Assembly (NCBI RefSeq): GCF_014205765.1
Contig: NZ_JACIIZ010000007.1
Coordinates: forward strand, 1 to 64,000
From: Nitrospirillum iridis
Lineage (GTDB): Bacteria; Pseudomonadota; Alphaproteobacteria; Azospirillales; Azospirillaceae
Reading direction: 5' to 3'
DNA: 64,000 nucleotides
Part shown: positions 1 to 8,880 of the stretch, piece after piece
Position numbering within the stretch: the first letter of the stretch is position 1
How the letters are laid out: the number at the start of each line of letters is the position of its first letter
The notes under the pieces: generated by a model
Seen by the model: only the letters and a program-made list of their open reading frames with translations
The model's database searches: none
What the model was told of the DNA's origin: nothing
Made by a program: the position numbers and the translations under genes

Positions 1-59
1 CCCAGGCCATCGCCGGCAGCTACGCCGACACCCTGACCGTGACCATCGCCGGCAAGTAA
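1..59 (+). CDS. C-terminal end of a spore coat protein U-like protein (partial)
   Basis: Only the last 18 codons before the TAA at 57-59 lie in the window. They encode QAIAGSYADTLTVTIAGK, nearly the same as the end of the complete gene that follows (QAIAGSYTDTLTITIQGR). The G-S-Y-x-D-T-x-T-x-T-I ending is the last beta strand typical of the spore coat U (SCPU) family of secreted, chaperone-usher type subunits. This is therefore a tandem paralogue of the next gene. Function follows the family only. Confidence 0.7.
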   Translation, partial: QAIAGSYADTLTVTIAGK

Positions 60-89
60 GCCCGCGATCCTCACCCCCGGTTCGAAGAA

Positions 90-115
90 GGGCGGTCCCC
101 AGGGGCCGCCCTTTT
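90..115 (+). terminator. Rho-independent terminator after the first SCPU-like gene
   Basis: A GGGCGG-t-CCCC arm pairs with GGGG-CCGCCC around a one-base loop and is followed by TTTT. It lies 30 bases after the upstream stop codon, so the two SCPU-like genes are probably separate transcripts. Confidence 0.65.
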
Positions 116-372
116 CCGCGTTCGCACCCTGGCGGAACGCATCTCCTAATGCATTGATCTTCCTTGATTCCTGGCGCTTCGCACGATGCGGAACGCAAAG
201 ACTGGCGGCCCCGCCCCGGGTGCGGCGCCAGGCCCAGCCGACATAAGCGATTATTATCAATCCGTTAACTAAAAATGCGACTTTGGCGCCCATCCTGGCA
301 CCGCGATTGCTTTTACACCTCCCATCAAAGCAACCGGGCAACAAGCCCAGCCGAACCGATAGGACCTACCCC
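116..372 (+). promoter_or_regulatory. Intergenic region and probable promoter of the second SCPU-like gene
   Basis: No gene is visible here. A local AT-rich stretch at about 241-276 (with GATTATTATCAATC, a GATT/AATC inverted repeat) stands out from the GC-rich surroundings and is the best place for the promoter of the gene at 373. The leader ends in AGGACC, ten bases before the ATG. No known operator can be named. Confidence 0.35.
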
Positions 373-849
373 ATGATCCGCCGCATCGCCGCCGTCGCCG
401 CCACCGCCGCCCTGGTTTCCGCCGCCCTGTTCGCCGCCGCCCCCGCCTTCGCCGCCGCCGGCGCCTCGGGCACCGTCCAGCTGAACAGCACCGTCGCCCA
501 GACCTGCACCGTCGCCGTCACCGATGCCGGCGCCACCCTCAACATCCTCTCCGGGTCCACCGCCGTCACCGTCGGCACCGTCGTCGAAACCTGCAACGAC
601 GGCGCCGGCTACCAGATCAGCGTCTCATCCGCCAACGGCGCCACCCTGAAGTCCAGCGCCACAGGCGCCCAGCCCATCAGCTACACCCCCATCTACGACG
701 GCCAGTCCGCCGGCAGCAGCGTCAACGTCGTCCGCTCCTCCGCCCAGTTCAACAAGTCCGCAACCGTCGCCGTCACCGTTCCCGCCAACGCCCAGGCCAT
801 CGCCGGCAGCTACACTGACACCCTGACCATCACCATCCAGGGCCGCTGA
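373..849 (+). CDS. Spore coat protein U (SCPU) domain secreted protein
   Basis: The 158-residue product begins with a clear Sec signal peptide (MIRRIAAVAATAALVSAALF, cleavage after about residue 28 in an A-x-A context). The mature part is a single small beta-rich domain with two cysteines (in TCTVAV and VETCNDG) and the terminal strand GSYTDTLTITI, as in the SCPU family found in chaperone-usher adhesins such as CsuA/B. I chose the ATG at 373 over one at 283 because it has AGGA upstream and begins the signal peptide directly. No usher or chaperone gene lies in the window, so the protein may be an orphan subunit or part of a cluster to the left. The family call is fairly secure; the biological role is not known. 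Confidence 0.7.
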   Translation: MIRRIAAVAATAALVSAALFAAAPAFAAAGASGTVQLNSTVAQTCTVAVTDAGATLNILSGSTAVTVGTVVETCNDGAGYQISVSSANGATLKSSATGAQPISYTPIYDGQSAGSSVNVVRSSAQFNKSATVAVTVPANAQAIAGSYTDTLTITIQGR

Positions 850-1322
850 GCGGGCACCCCCAAGACGCCTCCCCCCATCGGTCCGCTCATCCGTCCACCA
901 AGGAAAACGGCCCCGTCCGCACAATGCGGGCGGGGCCGTTGCCGTTCGCGGTCGCAACATGGGCGGGCCGCCACCCGCGCAATAAAAAGCCCCGGCGGCC
1001 AGATGGCGCCGGGGCTGAGTTTTCAGAAGGGAGGAAAACGCAACCAAGTTGCACTCCTGTTATCGCGCAAAACTATGAATAATTCCTTTACCGCACCGCA
1101 CACACGATCTCGGGAAGGCGTCGGCGAACGGTCGCGCCGGGGCCTGTCCAAGCGGCAAACGATCCTGTAATATCAACGCGATCAGCCCTGGTACGGCACA
1201 AGGCGGCCCCCGCCGCCCGCGACGGCGACACCCGGAACGCGGACCGGCGGCGACAAGAAAATTTGAGGTACCCCATGCGGCCAGGGTTGGGGCGTGGGAT
1301 TTTGCATTCGGGAGGAAACGGA
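850..1322 (+). other. Intergenic region with two hairpins before cstA
   Basis: No gene is visible. Hairpin one (909-937) pairs GGCCCCG-t-CCGC with GCGGG-CGGGGCC but has no T run. Hairpin two (988-1016) pairs AGCCCCGGCG with CGCCGGGGCT and is followed by GAGTTTTC, so it is the better terminator for the SCPU-like gene. The rest (about 1050-1310) should hold the cstA promoter; no operator is recognisable. Confidence 0.5.
988..1022 (+). terminator. Probable Rho-independent terminator
   Basis: AGCCCCGGCG and its complement CGCCGGGGCT enclose a nine-base loop, followed closely by GAGTTTT. It lies between the SCPU-like gene and cstA, both on the plus strand. Confidence 0.5.
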
Positions 1323-3392
1323 ATGAACGGAACCGCCGGACGGCTCGTCTGGCTGATTGTGGCGCTTGTCGGCGCCGCATCGCTGGGCGTCGTCGCGCTG
1401 TCGCGCGGCGAGACCGTGAACGCGCTGTGGCTGGTGGTGGCGGCCCTGTGCACCTACACCACCGCCTATCGCTTCTACAGCCTGTACATCGCGAACACCG
1501 CCCTGAAGCTGGACGGCGGGCGGGCCACCCCGGCCATACGCCACAATGACGGCCTGGATTACGTGCCCACCGACAAATGGGTGCTGTTCGGTCACCACTT
1601 CGCCGCCATCGCCGGCGCCGGCCCCCTGGTCGGCCCCGTGCTCGCGGCCCAGATGGGCTATCTGCCGGGCACGCTGTGGATCCTGGTGGGCGTGGTCTTC
1701 GCCGGCGCCGTGCAGGACTTCATCATCCTCTTCGCCTCCACCCGTCGCGACGGCCGGTCGCTGGGCGACATGATCAAGTCGGAATTGGGCACGATGCCGG
1801 GCGTCATCGCCCTGTTCGGTGTGCTGCTGATCATGATCATCCTGCTGGCGGTGCTGGCCCTGATCGTGGTCAAGGCGCTGGCCGGCAGCCCCTGGGGCAC
1901 CTTCACCGTCTTCGCCACCATGCCCATCGCCGTGCTGATGGGCGTCTACGGCCGCTTCATCCGCCCGGGCCGGGTGGGCGAGATGTCCGCCATCGGCCTG
2001 GTGCTGCTGCTGCTGGCCATCCTGTCCGGCCAGTGGGTGGCGGAGGACCCCGCCTGGGCGGCGGCCTTCACCTTCAAGGGTGAGACGCTGGCCCTGCTGC
2101 TGATCGGCTACGGCTTCATCGCCTCGGTCCTGCCGGTGTGGCTGCTGCTGGCACCACGCGACTATCTGTCGACCTTCCTCAAGATCGGCACCATCATCGC
2201 GCTGGCCGTGGGCATCCTGATCGTCATGCCCGAGTTGCACATGCCGGCGGTCAGCCGTTTCGTCGACGGCAGCGGCCCGGTCTTCTCCGGCCAGCTGTTC
2301 CCCTTCCTGTTCATCACCATCGCTTGCGGCTCCGTCTCAGGCTTCCACGCCCTGATCTCCTCCGGCACCACGCCCAAGATGCTGGAGAACGAGGCCCAGG
2401 CCCGCCTGATCGGCTACGGCGCCATGCTGGCTGAAAGCTTCGTCGCCATCATGGCGTTGATCTCGGCCTGCGTGCTGCACCCGGGCGTCTACTTCGCCAT
2501 GAACACGCCGGCCGGCGTCATCGGCACCACGGTGGACCAGGCGGCCCAGGTGGTCAGCAACTGGGGCTTCGCCATCACGCCCGAGGAACTGGCCCAAGTG
2601 GCCAAGAACGTGGGCGAATCGACCATCCTCAGCCGCGCTGGCGGCGCCCCCACCCTGGCGGTGGGCATGTCCACCATCCTGTCCAGCCTGGTCGGCGGCC
2701 AGTCCATGACCGCCTTCTGGTACCATTTCGCCATCCTGTTCGAGGCCCTGTTCATCCTGACCACGGTGGACGCCGGCACCCGCGTCGCCCGCTTCATGAT
2801 CCAGGACCTGCTGGGCACGGCGGTGCCGGCCCTGCGCCGGACCCAGAGCTGGGGCGCCAACCTGCTGGCCACCGGGCTGGCCGTCGCCGGTTGGGGCTAT
2901 TTCCTGTACCAGGGCGTGGTCGATCCGCTGGGCGGCATCAACACGCTGTGGCCCCTGTTCGGCATCTCCAACCAGATGCTGGCGGCCATCGCCCTGATGC
3001 TGGGCACCGTCATCCTGTTCAAGATGAAGCGCGAGAAGTTCGCCTGGGTGACCATCCTGCCGACCACCTGGCTGGCCATCTGCACCCTGACCGCCGGCTG
3101 GCAGAAGCTGTTCGACGCCAACCCGGCGGTGGGCTTCCTGGCCCATGCCAAAAAGTTCTCCGCCGCGTTGGCGGAGGGCAAGGTGCTGGCCCCGGCCAAG
3201 ACGCCGGAGGCCATGGCCCGGGTCATCACCAACGACTATGTGGACGCCACCCTGTGCGGCCTGTTCATGGCCGTGGTCATCTCCATGCTGGTGTTCGGCC
3301 TGCTGGCCATCCGCAAGGCCCTGGCCAACCCGCGGGCCACAGCGCACGAGGTCGGCGTCGGTGGCGCGGCTGTCGCCATGGGGGATGATTGA
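1323..3392 (+). CDS. cstA: Carbon starvation protein A (CstA), peptide/pyruvate transporter family
   Basis: The 689-residue polytopic inner-membrane protein belongs to the CstA/BtsT family, whose members import pyruvate and have been linked to peptide uptake in starving cells. Family signatures include [20 protein letters not shown] near residue 75-95, [16 protein letters not shown] near 345, and about 16-18 hydrophobic segments throughout; the length matches E. coli CstA (about 700). The ATG at 1323 was chosen over one at 1263 because a perfect GGAGG lies seven bases upstream and the protein then begins just before the first membrane span. The small YbdD-like gene follows immediately, the same pairing as cstA-ybdD and btsT-yjiX in enterobacteria. 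Whether pyruvate is the substrate here is inferred. Confidence 0.95.
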   Translation: MNGTAGRLVWLIVALVGAASLGVVALSRGETVNALWLVVAALCTYTTAYRFYSLYIANTALKLDGGRATPAIRHNDGLDYVPTDKWVLFGHHFAAIAGAGPLVGPVLAAQMGYLPGTLWILVGVVFAGAVQDFIILFASTRRDGRSLGDMIKSELGTMPGVIALFGVLLIMIILLAVLALIVVKALAGSPWGTFTVFATMPIAVLMGVYGRFIRPGRVGEMSAIGLVLLLLAILSGQWVAEDPAWAAAFTFKGETLALLLIGYGFIASVLPVWLLLAPRDYLSTFLKIGTIIALAVGILIVMPELHMPAVSRFVDGSGPVFSGQLFPFLFITIACGSVSGFHALISSGTTPKMLENEAQARLIGYGAMLAESFVAIMALISACVLHPGVYFAMNTPAGVIGTTVDQAAQVVSNWGFAITPEELAQVAKNVGESTILSRAGGAPTLAVGMSTILSSLVGGQSMTAFWYHFAILFEALFILTTVDAGTRVARFMIQDLLGTAVPALRRTQSWGANLLATGLAVAGWGYFLYQGVVDPLGGINTLWPLFGISNQMLAAIALMLGTVILFKMKREKFAWVTILPTTWLAICTLTAGWQKLFDANPAVGFLAHAKKFSAALAEGKVLAPAKTPEAMARVITNDYVDATLCGLFMAVVISMLVFGLLAIRKALANPRATAHEVGVGGAAVAMGDD

Positions 3393-3396
3393 GCCC

Positions 3397-3597
3397 ATGA
3401 CGGCGCAACCGCAGGCCTTGCCCTTCGCCAAACTGGTGGCCCGCATGGCCAACCTGATGGTTGGGCTGCCGGACTATGACAGCTATGTCGAGCATCGGCG
3501 CCTCAACCATCCGGACCAGCCGGTGATGTCGCGGGAGGCGTTCTTCCGCGAACGTCAGGAGGCGCGGTACAGCGGCAAGGTCGGCCGCTGTTGCTGA
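3397..3597 (+). CDS. YbdD/YjiX family small protein
   Basis: The 66-residue protein has the family core [20 protein letters not shown], then [13 protein letters not shown] and a terminal CC pair. These features match YbdD and YjiX, small cytoplasmic proteins encoded directly after CstA/BtsT transporters and thought to be needed for their activity. The start at 3397 gives the usual family length. An in-frame ATG at 3385 would overlap the cstA stop by eight bases and add four residues, and translational coupling makes it a fair alternative. The gene is surely co-transcribed with cstA, and a strong terminator follows at 3620. Confidence 0.85.
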   Translation: MTAQPQALPFAKLVARMANLMVGLPDYDSYVEHRRLNHPDQPVMSREAFFRERQEARYSGKVGRCC

Positions 3598-3619
3598 ACC
3601 CGTCCGATTTGTTTACCGA

Positions 3620-3647
3620 GAAGGGGGCCATCCGGCCCCCTTCTTTT
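3620..3647 (+). terminator. Rho-independent terminator of cstA-ybdD
   Basis: GAAGGGGGCC pairs perfectly with GGCCCCCTTC around ATCC, and TTTTT follows. It lies 22 bases after the ybdD-like stop codon. Confidence 0.85.
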
Positions 3648-3674
3648 TGCCCGTGACCAACCGAAAGCCCGCCC

Positions 3675-4445
3675 ATGCGCATCATATCCGCCAACCTGAA
3701 CGGCATCCGCTCCGCCACCACCAAGGGCTTCTTCGAGTGGATGGCGGCCCAGGAGGCCGACATCGTCTGCGTGCAGGAACTGAAGGCGCAGGCGGAGGAC
3801 ATGACGCCCCTGATGTTGGCGCCCCCAGGCTACGCCGGCTATTTCCAGTATGCGGAGAAGAAGGGCTATAGCGGCGTCGGCCTCTATACCCGCACGGCGC
3901 CGGACCGGGTGATCGTGGGCCTGGGACACGACGACATCGACGCCGAGGGCCGGTACGTGGAAGCGGTGTTCGGCGACCTGTCGGTGGTGTCCGTCTACCT
4001 GCCGTCCGGGTCCAGCGGGGAGCATCGCCAGGCCGCCAAGTTCGCCTTCATGGAGCGTTTCCTGCCCCACATGGCGGCCCTGGCCCAGGCCGGGCGCCAG
4101 GTGGTGATCTGCGGTGACTGGAACATCGCCCACAAGGAAATCGATCTGAAGAACTGGAAGGGCAACCTGAAGAATTCCGGCTTCCTGCCGGAGGAGCGCG
4201 CCTGGCTCACCCGCCTGTTCGATGAGCAGGGCTGGGTCGACATCTACCGCCGCCTCTACCCCGAAGCGGGGGAGGAGGGCTACACGTGGTGGTCCAACCG
4301 CGGCCAAGCCTGGGCCAAGAACGTGGGCTGGCGCATCGACTATCAAATCGCGACCCCCGGTGTCGCCGCCACGGCGCGGGCCGCCGCCATCTACAAGGAC
4401 CAGCGCTTCAGCGACCACGCGCCGCTGACGGTGGACTACGCGTAA
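3675..4445 (+). CDS. xth: Exodeoxyribonuclease III (AP endonuclease)
   Basis: The 256-residue protein is an ExoIII/Ape1-type metal-dependent nuclease of base-excision repair, cutting 5' of abasic sites and trimming 3' blocked ends. The active-site motifs appear in order: SANLNGIRSA (residues 5-14), VCVQELKAQ (metal-binding Glu near residue 35), YLPSG, GDWNIAH (near 145-155), WWSNRG, W-RIDYQIA, and the catalytic SDHAPLTVDY at the C-terminus. Length and order are standard for the family. The gene stands alone between two terminators, so it is probably monocistronic. Confidence 0.95.
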   Translation: MRIISANLNGIRSATTKGFFEWMAAQEADIVCVQELKAQAEDMTPLMLAPPGYAGYFQYAEKKGYSGVGLYTRTAPDRVIVGLGHDDIDAEGRYVEAVFGDLSVVSVYLPSGSSGEHRQAAKFAFMERFLPHMAALAQAGRQVVICGDWNIAHKEIDLKNWKGNLKNSGFLPEERAWLTRLFDEQGWVDIYRRLYPEAGEEGYTWWSNRGQAWAKNVGWRIDYQIATPGVAATARAAAIYKDQRFSDHAPLTVDYA

Positions 4446-4454
4446 GTTTTTCCT

Positions 4455-4484
4455 CAAACGGCAGTCGCTGCCGTTTGGCGAAAA
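4455..4484. terminator. Bidirectional-looking hairpin after xth
   Basis: CAAACGGCAG pairs with CTGCCGTTTG around TCG. TTTTTCCT precedes it and GCGAAAAAA follows, so the strongest U-tract would form on the minus strand. On the plus strand it begins 9 bases after the xth stop codon and is the likely 3' end of that transcript. Confidence 0.5.
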
Positions 4485-4558
4485 AACCTCTCGAGCCGAA
4501 CCCCGGGTCATACCCGCACCGTCCCTTCATCGACGAGGAGGGGGGCCCAAGGGTGTTG

Positions 4559-5356
4559 ATGAAGGCGAATGGCATGTCCCGCAGACAGGTCCAGGCGGCC
4601 GCGGTGCTGACGGCGGCGGAGGCGGCCGCCCGCACCGGGCTGACCGTCCGCGCCCTCAGGGTTTATGAGGCGCGCGGCCTGCTGGACCCGCCGCGCACGG
4701 CCAAGGGCTGGCGGCTGTACGGCCCCCGGGAGTTCCAACGCCTGGGCGTCATCCAGGCGCTGAAGTCCTTAGGGTTGTCGCTGGCCGAGATATCCCGCGT
4801 CCTGGCCGGCGACACCCCGTCCCTGCGGCGCGTGCTGGAGGTGCAGGCCGCCCTCTGGCGCGGGCGGCTGGCGGCGGCCCAGGCCGGCCTGGACCTGGTG
4901 GAACAGGCCCTGGCCCGCACCGACACCACCCCCCTCTCCGTCGATGATCTATGCACCCTGATCCGGAGATTGGACATGAGTACCCTGCCCGACACCCTGC
5001 GCACCGTGCTGGCCGAAGACTACACGGCCGACGAACGCGCCACCCTGATGACCCCGACCGGCACGCCCGAGGCCGCCGCCGAAGGGGCCCAGGCCTGGAC
5101 CCGGCTGATCGCCGACATCCAGGCGCTGATGGCGGCCGGCGTGCCCACCACGGACCCCCGCGCCCAAGAGGCGGCCCAGCGCTGGCAGGGCCTGGTGGCG
5201 GCCTTCACCCAAGGCGACGCCGCCGTGGAGCAGCGCACCGCCGGCCTGTGGCAGAAGGCGCTGACCCGCGACCCGCGGGGCCAGGGGCTGCCCTTCGACC
5301 AGGGGCTGTGGACATACGTCGGCGCCGCCATGAAGGCTATAGCCGGCCGCGTTTAA
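4559..5356 (+). CDS. MerR family transcriptional regulator, TipA-like architecture
   Basis: The 265-residue protein has an N-terminal MerR winged helix (LTAAEAAARTGLTVRALRVY, residues about 17-36, then EARGLLDPPRTAKGWRLYGP), the usual coiled linker, and a C-terminal alpha-helical domain of about 140 residues (YTADERATLM...WTRLIADIQALMAAG...) that resembles the TipAS ligand-binding fold. Such regulators often bind drugs or other hydrophobic ligands. A GAGGAGGGGGG tract at 4535-4545 serves as Shine-Dalgarno; GTG 4553 and ATG 4574 are alternative starts. The last codons and the TAA stop (5354-5356) fall inside a palindromic repeat, so the natural C-terminus may have been replaced by the repeat. 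The ligand is not known. Confidence 0.8.
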   Translation: MKANGMSRRQVQAAAVLTAAEAAARTGLTVRALRVYEARGLLDPPRTAKGWRLYGPREFQRLGVIQALKSLGLSLAEISRVLAGDTPSLRRVLEVQAALWRGRLAAAQAGLDLVEQALARTDTTPLSVDDLCTLIRRLDMSTLPDTLRTVLAEDYTADERATLMTPTGTPEAAAEGAQAWTRLIADIQALMAAGVPTTDPRAQEAAQRWQGLVAAFTQGDAAVEQRTAGLWQKALTRDPRGQGLPFDQGLWTYVGAAMKAIAGRV

Positions 5357-5445
5357 TCGGAACCATCGCCGGCTATAGCTGAGTCTGTCCGCGAGCAACT
5401 TCACGCCCAAAGGCGATTCCGCCTTCGGGCGATCTGCTCTAGCCA
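5336..5445. repeat. Dispersed palindromic repeat, copy A
   Basis: GCTATAGCCGGC (5336-5347) and its exact complement GCCGGCTATAGC (5368-5379) flank a conserved core containing GTTTAATCGGAACCA. CTGAGTCTGTCCGCGAGCA follows, then a second hairpin (GCCCAAAGGCG/CGCCTTCGGGC, 5405-5430). The same core recurs at 10585 and 54612. It supplies the stop codon of the MerR gene. It looks like a REP/BIME or small MITE; its class is unproven. Confidence 0.75.
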
Positions 5446-5460
5446 AGCCTGAAAAGCACG

Positions 5461-5493
5461 AAAGCCCGCCCCGGCCGGACCGGAGCGGGCTTT
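5461..5493 (-). terminator. Hairpin terminator for the minus-strand NodT-like gene
   Basis: AAAGCCCGC and its complement GCGGGCTTT enclose a GC-rich inner stem. Read on the minus strand it lies 28 bases after the stop of the outer-membrane factor gene and ends in GGGCTTTCGTGCTTTT. Confidence 0.6.
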
Positions 5494-5520
5494 CCCCGTG
5501 ATTTGCGCTCTTTCGAATCG

Positions 5521-7092
5521 TCAGCGCGCGGCCTTGGCCTGGGACAGGAAGCTGTTGCCGTCATCCTGCCAGCCGCCGCCCAGGGCCTTGAACAGGGTGA
5601 CGCTGGCCTGCACCCGCGACAGCTTCACCTGGGCCAGCGTGTCCTGGGTGGACAGCAGGGTGCGCTGGGTATCCAGCAGGGTCTGCAGGTCGGTCAGGCC
5701 GCCCTTGTAGCGGTCCTCGGCCAGTTCGAACGCCCGCTGGCTCTGGGCCACGGCGTCCTTTTGCAGGGTGTACTGGTCCTGGTAGCGGTCGATGGAGTAG
5801 ACCGCCCCCTCCACGTCCGACAGCGCGGACAGCGCCGCCTTGCGATAATCCTCCGCCAGTTCACGGTGCCGGCCCTCGGCCTGGCGCACCTGGCCCTCCA
5901 GCTTGCCGCCGGAGAACAGGCTCTGCGCGATGTCACCGCCCAGGCTGAACAACAGGGTGGGGGCGTTCACCAGATGGGCCAGGGTCGCCGCCTCGACGCC
6001 CGTACTGGCGCTCAGCGTGACCGACGGCAGCATCTGGGTGCGCGCCACCGTGATGTCGGCGCCAGCCGCGGCCAGCTGGGCCTCGGCATAGCGGATGTCG
6101 GGGCGGCGGGTCAGCAGTTCGGCGGGGACGCCGGTGCCGAGCGCCGGCGGCTGCACGTCGGCCAGGCCCTTGGCCTGCACGGTGAAGCCTTCCGGCGCGC
6201 GGCCCAGCAGAATGGCCAGCGCGTTCAGCTGGGCGCGTTCCTGCTGTTCCAGGGCGGGGATGGCGGCGCGCTGTGTCGCCACCGTCGATTTCTGCTGCAC
6301 CAGGTCGAGCTGGCTGTCGGCGCCGGCCTGCACGCGGGCGTCAATCAGCGACAGCACATGTTGGGCGTTTTCCAGGTTGCCGCGGGCCACCGTCAGCCGG
6401 TCGCGCAGCGCCAGGATTTGGAAATACGTGGCGGCCACGTTGCTGCTGAGCGACAGGGCCACCGTCTCGCTGTCGAAGCGGCTGGCGTCCAGGCTGAACT
6501 GGGCGCTGTCGCGCGTCGCGCGGTTCTTCCCCCAGAAGTCGATCTCATAGCTGGCGGACAGCGACGCCTGGTGCACGTTGGAGGCGTAGTCGCTGGCCGG
6601 AACGGAAGCCAGGCCGGCGGCGGCCGAGCCCTTGATGTTGCGGGTACCGCTGCGGGTGCTGCCCAGCCCCAGCTGGACACTGGGCCACAGCGAAGCGCCG
6701 GAAATCTCCGCCTGGGCCTCCGCCTGGGCGATGCGGGCGGCGGCGGCGCCCAAATCGGGGTTGTCGGCGCGGGCCTGGGCCAGCAGCTGCGTCAGCTCCG
6801 CCGAGTTGAAGCCCGCCCACCACTCCGTCGTCGGCCAGGCGGCCGCCTCGGTGCTGATGGCGGCGGTTTGGGTGATGCCATCAGCCGCACCGCCCTGGGT
6901 GGTGGTGGCATCCCAGTGGGACGGCATCACCAGCGACTTGGCGGGGTCGGCCGGGGTTTCCCCGTCCAGCGCGCACGCGGCCAGCATCAACGGCAGGAAC
7001 GCGGCGGCCAGAGGGCGGACGGCCAGACGGCGGGTGGCCAGACGGCGGAACCAGGGGGAGGAAACCAGGGAGCGCGACGGCGACGTGGACAT
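5521..7092 (-). CDS. RND-type efflux outer-membrane lipoprotein, NodT family
   Basis: The 523-residue protein is an outer-membrane factor of the TolC/OprM/NodT group, the trimeric exit duct of tripartite efflux pumps. It has a lipoprotein signal peptide ending LPLMLAACA (lipobox L-A-A-C). Two outer-membrane-efflux repeats follow, with WWAGFNSAELTQLLAQA, NPDLGAAAARIAQAEAQ, YEIDFWGKNRATRDSAQ, LLTRRPDIRYAEAQLAAA and ALSDVEGAVYSIDRYQDQ, all family hallmarks. The start at 7092 was chosen because GAAGG lies about eight bases upstream and the signal peptide follows; an open frame continues to 7191. No inner-membrane pump or adaptor adjoins it; the Bcr-like exporter gene lies upstream on the same strand, 253 bases away, so cooperation is uncertain. 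Confidence 0.9.
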   Translation of the reverse strand: MSTSPSRSLVSSPWFRRLATRRLAVRPLAAAFLPLMLAACALDGETPADPAKSLVMPSHWDATTTQGGAADGITQTAAISTEAAAWPTTEWWAGFNSAELTQLLAQARADNPDLGAAAARIAQAEAQAEISGASLWPSVQLGLGSTRSGTRNIKGSAAAGLASVPASDYASNVHQASLSASYEIDFWGKNRATRDSAQFSLDASRFDSETVALSLSSNVAATYFQILALRDRLTVARGNLENAQHVLSLIDARVQAGADSQLDLVQQKSTVATQRAAIPALEQQERAQLNALAILLGRAPEGFTVQAKGLADVQPPALGTGVPAELLTRRPDIRYAEAQLAAAGADITVARTQMLPSVTLSASTGVEAATLAHLVNAPTLLFSLGGDIAQSLFSGGKLEGQVRQAEGRHRELAEDYRKAALSALSDVEGAVYSIDRYQDQYTLQKDAVAQSQRAFELAEDRYKGGLTDLQTLLDTQRTLLSTQDTLAQVKLSRVQASVTLFKALGGGWQDDGNSFLSQAKAAR

Positions 7093-7345
7093 CGTGAAGA
7101 CCTTCGATCCGGCAAAACGGTTTCGTGCCCCGGGACCGAAACGGCGCGGGGCTGGGGCGGACGGAACGCGAGATAAGAGACAACCGGGCATCCAACGGGC
7201 CGATCGCGAGGCCCCCCCGCCCCAGCCCGGTGCACCCGGTCCGGTGCAATCGTGCAGTTGTTTAGATCCGCCGGGGCCTGCGCCTCAGTGACGCGGCGCA
7301 CATGGGCTGATGTTGCCGCCCGCGCCAAGGGGGCGCCAGGCGACC

Positions 7346-8617
7346 TTAGCGGATCAGCAGGCGGTTGAAGAGGAGGCCCAGCACCCCCACACCGCCGATG
7401 ATGGCCGCCATAGGCCAGGGCGTGCCGTCGGCCAGCCAGCCCACCAAGGTGCCAACGATGGCGCCGGTGACGAACTGTGTCGTTCCCATCAGGGCCGAGG
7501 CGGTGCCGGCCATGTGGGGATATGAGGCCAGCGCGCCGGCCGTGGCGTTGGCGCCGATCAGCCCGGTGAAGCCCATGAACAGGAAAAGGCCGGCGACGAT
7601 GCCGTAAAGGCCGCCGAACCCGGTCCAGCCCGTCACCGCCAGGCCGATGCCGAACACGGCGATGCAGGCAGCCCCCCAGGCCAGCAGGCGGTCGGTGCCC
7701 AGGCGCAGCACCAGACGGCTGTTGATCATGTTGACGATGATCATACCGACGATGTTGAGCGCGAACAGCAGGCCGTACAGGCCCGGCCGCACGTGGAAAT
7801 ACTCGATGTACACAAACGGCGTGCCGGCGATGTAGGCGAACATGCCGCCATAGATCATGCTGCTGGTCAGCGCGTAGCCCAGGAAGCGACCACTGACCAG
7901 CAGCTGGCCGTAGGTGCGCAGCTGCGTCAGCCAGTGGGATCGCGCCCGCGTGGCCGGGTTCAGGGTTTCCGGCTGGGTCATCAGCCCGACCATGGCCACC
8001 AGGCCGAAGCCCGCCTGCACCCAGAAGATGGCCCGCCAGCCGAGATAGGCCAGCACCTGGCCGCCCACCAGCGGGGCCGCCATGGGGGCGATGCCCATGA
8101 CCAGCATCATCATGGAGAAGACGCTGGCGGCGCGGTCGCGGTCGAACACGTCGCGCACCATGGCCCGGGCCAGCACCGGCGCGGCGCAGGCGCCCGCCGC
8201 TTGCACGGCGCGGCAGAGGCTGAGCATGGTGATGTCACTGGCGGCGGCGCAGCCGGCGCTGCCGATCAGGTACAGCAGAATGCCCGCCAGGATGGGCCGG
8301 CGGCGCCCGAAGCGATCCCCCAGGGGGCCCCAGAACAACTGGCAGAGGCCGAAGGCCAGGAAAAAAGCGGTCAGCGAGGATTCGACACCCGCCTGGGCGA
8401 TATTCAGGTCCTGGGCGATCTGGGGCATGGCCGGCAGGTACATGTCCACGGACATGGAGCCGAAGGACATCAGCATGGCCAACATGGCGACGAAGCCGGC
8501 GCCACGCTCGGAGAACAGGCCATTCCCGCGCCGCCCCCCATCCACCGCCACGCTTGCCAACACCGTCCCGTCGGCCACCCGTTCCGCCACCACGATAGTC
8601 CCCCTGGGCCGGCCCAT
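7346..8617 (-). CDS. Bcr/CflA family multidrug MFS transporter
   Basis: The 423-residue protein has twelve predicted membrane segments. The DHA1 drug/proton antiporter signatures include MSVDMYLPAMPQIAQDL in the first span, the loop GPLGDRFGRRRPILAG (motif A), and the motif C-like stretch MMLVMGIAPMAAPLVGG in span five. This is the Bcr/CflA subfamily, which exports bicyclomycin, chloramphenicol or sulfonamide-like compounds. The N-terminus from 8617 adds about 40 polar residues before the first span; a start nearer 8510 would fit the family better, but no clear Shine-Dalgarno decides it. It precedes the NodT-like gene in transcription order. Confidence 0.85.
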   Translation of the reverse strand: MGRPRGTIVVAERVADGTVLASVAVDGGRRGNGLFSERGAGFVAMLAMLMSFGSMSVDMYLPAMPQIAQDLNIAQAGVESSLTAFFLAFGLCQLFWGPLGDRFGRRRPILAGILLYLIGSAGCAAASDITMLSLCRAVQAAGACAAPVLARAMVRDVFDRDRAASVFSMMMLVMGIAPMAAPLVGGQVLAYLGWRAIFWVQAGFGLVAMVGLMTQPETLNPATRARSHWLTQLRTYGQLLVSGRFLGYALTSSMIYGGMFAYIAGTPFVYIEYFHVRPGLYGLLFALNIVGMIIVNMINSRLVLRLGTDRLLAWGAACIAVFGIGLAVTGWTGFGGLYGIVAGLFLFMGFTGLIGANATAGALASYPHMAGTASALMGTTQFVTGAIVGTLVGWLADGTPWPMAAIIGGVGVLGLLFNRLLIR

Positions 8618-8880
8618 CCGGCCGCGCCCCCTGCGCTTGATCCCAAGCCATCCGACATCGCCTTGATGATGGCCACGGATGGGACGCTAACCAATCGCCC
8701 CTTTGTGCGGATCAGCCCCGCGTGCGACGACGGACGGCATGACAGCCCCGCGCGGGAAACGCGCCCGCCCCCGACAGCGGCGACTATGACGCCGCCAATA
8801 GGAAACCGGAGGAACCCCGGTGCCCCCAGGATTCCTCCGGCTTGATCAGGCCTGCCGATGGGGCGGCCCGAAGGTCGGAC

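Noticed and set aside
1182-2240. Long minus-strand open frame opposite cstA
   Set aside because: Its Gln/His/Gly/Asp-rich translation is the typical antisense shadow of GC-rich coding sequence, and cstA on the plus strand has a full family match.
5503-7176. 557-codon plus-strand frame opposite the NodT-like gene
   Set aside because: Composition is Gly/Gln/Arg/His-rich and the minus strand carries clear family motifs and a lipobox.
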